Origin: a virus
Strand: one strand, 5' to 3'
IMG/VR virus record: IMGVR_UViG_3300046804_002082
Coordinates: 1 to 57,200 of that record
DNA length: 57,200 nt
How positions within the stretch are numbered: position 1 is the first letter of the stretch; every line of letters starts with the position of its first letter. Below, piece by piece: positions 55,633 to 57,200 of this stretch. Position numbers and translations under genes: made by a program. The notes under the pieces were generated by a model. It did not search any database. It saw only the letters and a list, made by a program, of their open reading frames with translations, and was not told the origin of the DNA.

Positions 55633-57200
55633 ATGTCGGCAAATTTTAGTGTTCAATTTAGAATCAACGAAAAGACTCAGACACGAGTTATTCGTTTAAC
55701 AGATACATCTTCAGGATTTACATTAGCAAAAGGTAACTTTTCAGTAACCTTTCCTGATGGCTCTACTCGAATCAAAACTGAGTGGACTAGCCCTGATATT
55801 ACATCTCCTGCTGCATATATTGATATTTTAGCGGTAACGGATAATAATAACAATGTAATTACGGGTTCATATAAAATTGACTTTATTGCCTTAGATGCGG
55901 CTACAACATCTTATTCAGCATCAAAAGAATTTGATTTTAATTGGGTTAAGCCGACAAACTTAATTACGGATTTATCAGATGTAATTACTCCACAAGTTCA
56001 ATTTAAAGATAATGCTTCCTATTCACCAATAGGTAGTTTTACAGGGACTGTATCAAGAGTATTTTCTGTACCATTCCCAACAACATCTGAAGCTTCTGCT
56101 CAACCTGCAACATCAACGACTGGAAATACATTAACTCCTGTATATTCTGGAAATTATTATGAAGGTGTTTATAATATATCAAATGATGTTTCTTGCAATT
56201 ATACTCATACTACTAATAGTTGGCTGACAATTAATTATGTAGAGCTGTTCACTAAATCTATTGCAATTAAAAAGTGTCCAAATCAATTGGGACTCATTGC
56301 AAAAATGAACACATATAGAGCTGTAATTGAAGCTTATAAAGAAAAGAACGATACGCAATTTAACATACTTAGCGAGCAATATGATTTAGCGATTGCTTTG
56401 TATTCTCATATTATTGCTAGATATGAAACTTCTACGCAAGATGGCTCAGAAGGGCAACTTAGGGAGTTGCTTTCTATTTTAGAGCCATATACTGGTTCTT
56501 ATACGTATCAATCTACAAAGATGTTGCCATTTGAGTTAGCGGTAACAACTAGCAACTCATTTACAATTTCTGATGGCACAAATACGGATTCGGTACAGCT
56601 TGGTGGCACATTAACATTTTCAGGAAACAGTAATGCTTTAAAGCCATCTATAACTGATAATCAAATCAATTTTACTCCTGTATTTGGTACAGATGCAAAT
56701 ACTTTTGCACAAGGTAATGATTCAAGATTCCATAATGCAGTAACCATTGCTACCGCTAACGGTCTTTCTTTGGCTTCTCAGGCACTTTCTCTTGCCACTG
56801 CGACATCTAGTTCATCTGGAGCTATGAGCGCAGCTGATAAGGCAAAATTGGATGGTATTGCTGCTGGTGCAAATGTTGGTACGGTAACTAGTATTGGGAT
56901 TTCAGTTCCTTCTGCATTTACAGTAAGTAATTCTCCTATTACTAGTAGTGGTGTAATTAATATTTCTGCTACGGGTAATCCATTGCAATATATTACAGGT
57001 GCTGGCGCGTTAGCAACATTAAATACTGGTGCAGTTCCTGAGAACGGTAATCTTTATTTTACAAATACAAGAGCAAGAGCTGCTATTTCAGTATCTGGTA
57101 GTTTATCATATAATTCTACGACAGGAGTTATTTCATATACAACTCCTAGTGAAACAGACCCAATATTTACAGCTTCTCCGTCTTATGGTATTACTAACAC
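55633..57200 (+). CDS. Tail fibre/baseplate protein, N-terminal part
   Basis: 523 residues are open from the ATG at 55633 to the window edge. The first ~115 residues are a beta domain (NFSVQFRINEKTQTRVIRL, then FDFNW) like the N-terminal anchoring domains of baseplate proteins (BppU-like order). A helical part follows (~205-300, AIKKCPNQLG, YRAVIEAYKE), then a fibre with SAADKAKLDGIAAGANVG (~400) as in many side-fibre proteins. The last visible part TDPIFTASPSYGITN is nearly identical to the fibre at 279-2228 (residue ~388), so the two share a duplicated module. The C-terminus, outside the window, may carry another chaperone domain. Confidence 0.85.
   Translation, partial: MSANFSVQFRINEKTQTRVIRLTDTSSGFTLAKGNFSVTFPDGSTRIKTEWTSPDITSPAAYIDILAVTDNNNNVITGSYKIDFIALDAATTSYSASKEFDFNWVKPTNLITDLSDVITPQVQFKDNASYSPIGSFTGTVSRVFSVPFPTTSEASAQPATSTTGNTLTPVYSGNYYEGVYNISNDVSCNYTHTTNSWLTINYVELFTKSIAIKKCPNQLGLIAKMNTYRAVIEAYKEKNDTQFNILSEQYDLAIALYSHIIARYETSTQDGSEGQLRELLSILEPYTGSYTYQSTKMLPFELAVTTSNSFTISDGTNTDSVQLGGTLTFSGNSNALKPSITDNQINFTPVFGTDANTFAQGNDSRFHNAVTIATANGLSLASQALSLATATSSSSGAMSAADKAKLDGIAAGANVGTVTSIGISVPSAFTVSNSPITSSGVINISATGNPLQYITGAGALATLNTGAVPENGNLYFTNTRARAAISVSGSLSYNSTTGVISYTTPSETDPIFTASPSYGITN

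Overview
The window is part of the genome of a tailed bacteriophage (Caudoviricetes) that infects a Bacteroidota host. The host phylum is inferred from three things. Promoters match the Bacteroidota -7 box TAnnTTTG (TATCTTTG, TACATTTG, TATATTTG), found upstream of the main operons on both strands. Translation leaders are A/C-rich (AACCAAACAAT) instead of Shine-Dalgarno sites. The replication gene belongs to a Bacteroidota-type DnaD-like family (Lin1244/DUF4373). Portal, scaffold, ring-like connector genes and very large ejection-type proteins suggest podovirus-like architecture, perhaps related to crAss-like phages; that last point is inference. Both window ends cut through genes, so this is not the whole genome.

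Layout. (1) 1-6574 (+): end of one structural gene, an S74-chaperoned fibre, a nine-repeat cysteine-rich protein, small genes and a lysis cassette (holin candidates, M15 endolysin, one-gene spanin), closed by a terminator at 6601-6635. (2) 6690-27036 (+): three connector/ring-type proteins, a 1228-aa tail hub or stabilisation-type protein, two probable ejection proteins, a 3358-aa polyvalent protein, then small basic genes, a Dps-like protein and an HNH nuclease. (3) 27037-36519 (-): DNA metabolism, with PD-(D/E)XK nuclease, RusA-like resolvase, XRE regulator, probable ssDNA-binding protein, MazG-like enzyme, RecB-like nuclease, DnaB helicase and DnaD-like initiator. No DNA polymerase, primase or integrase is visible. 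(4) 36597-45029 (-): about 27 small, mostly orphan genes, presumably early or host-takeover functions, including an ArdC-like antirestriction protein. (5) 45030-46335: a 1.3-kb non-coding control region with a perfect parS-type site, a CpG-rich simple-sequence block, G-runs, repeats and outward promoters. (6) 46336-57200 (+): GroES-like co-chaperonin, an iteron region, small terminase candidate, large terminase, portal, scaffold, major capsid protein, a structural candidate and the start of a second fibre.

The most unusual signal is in region 4. Seventeen copies of a short hairpin element sit 7-12 nt upstream of start codons, one before each gene or small overlapping gene group. The stem sequence changes in a compensated way (ACGAT/ATCGT, GCGGT/ACCGC, TTCGGT/ACCGAA) while a loop containing AGG and an upstream AACCT are kept. 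The loop AGG(U) can pair with the upstream (A)CCU, so the element could form a pseudoknot or a two-state switch. This looks like a shared RNA-level control of translation or processing for a whole early regulon.

Two further signals stand out. One is the parS match TGTTCCACGTGAAACA at the head of that regulon, where it would overlap the promoter. The other is three exact 11-bp iterons next to a purine-rich AT tract at 46999-47075, echoed inside the DnaD-like gene, which is a good replication-origin candidate.
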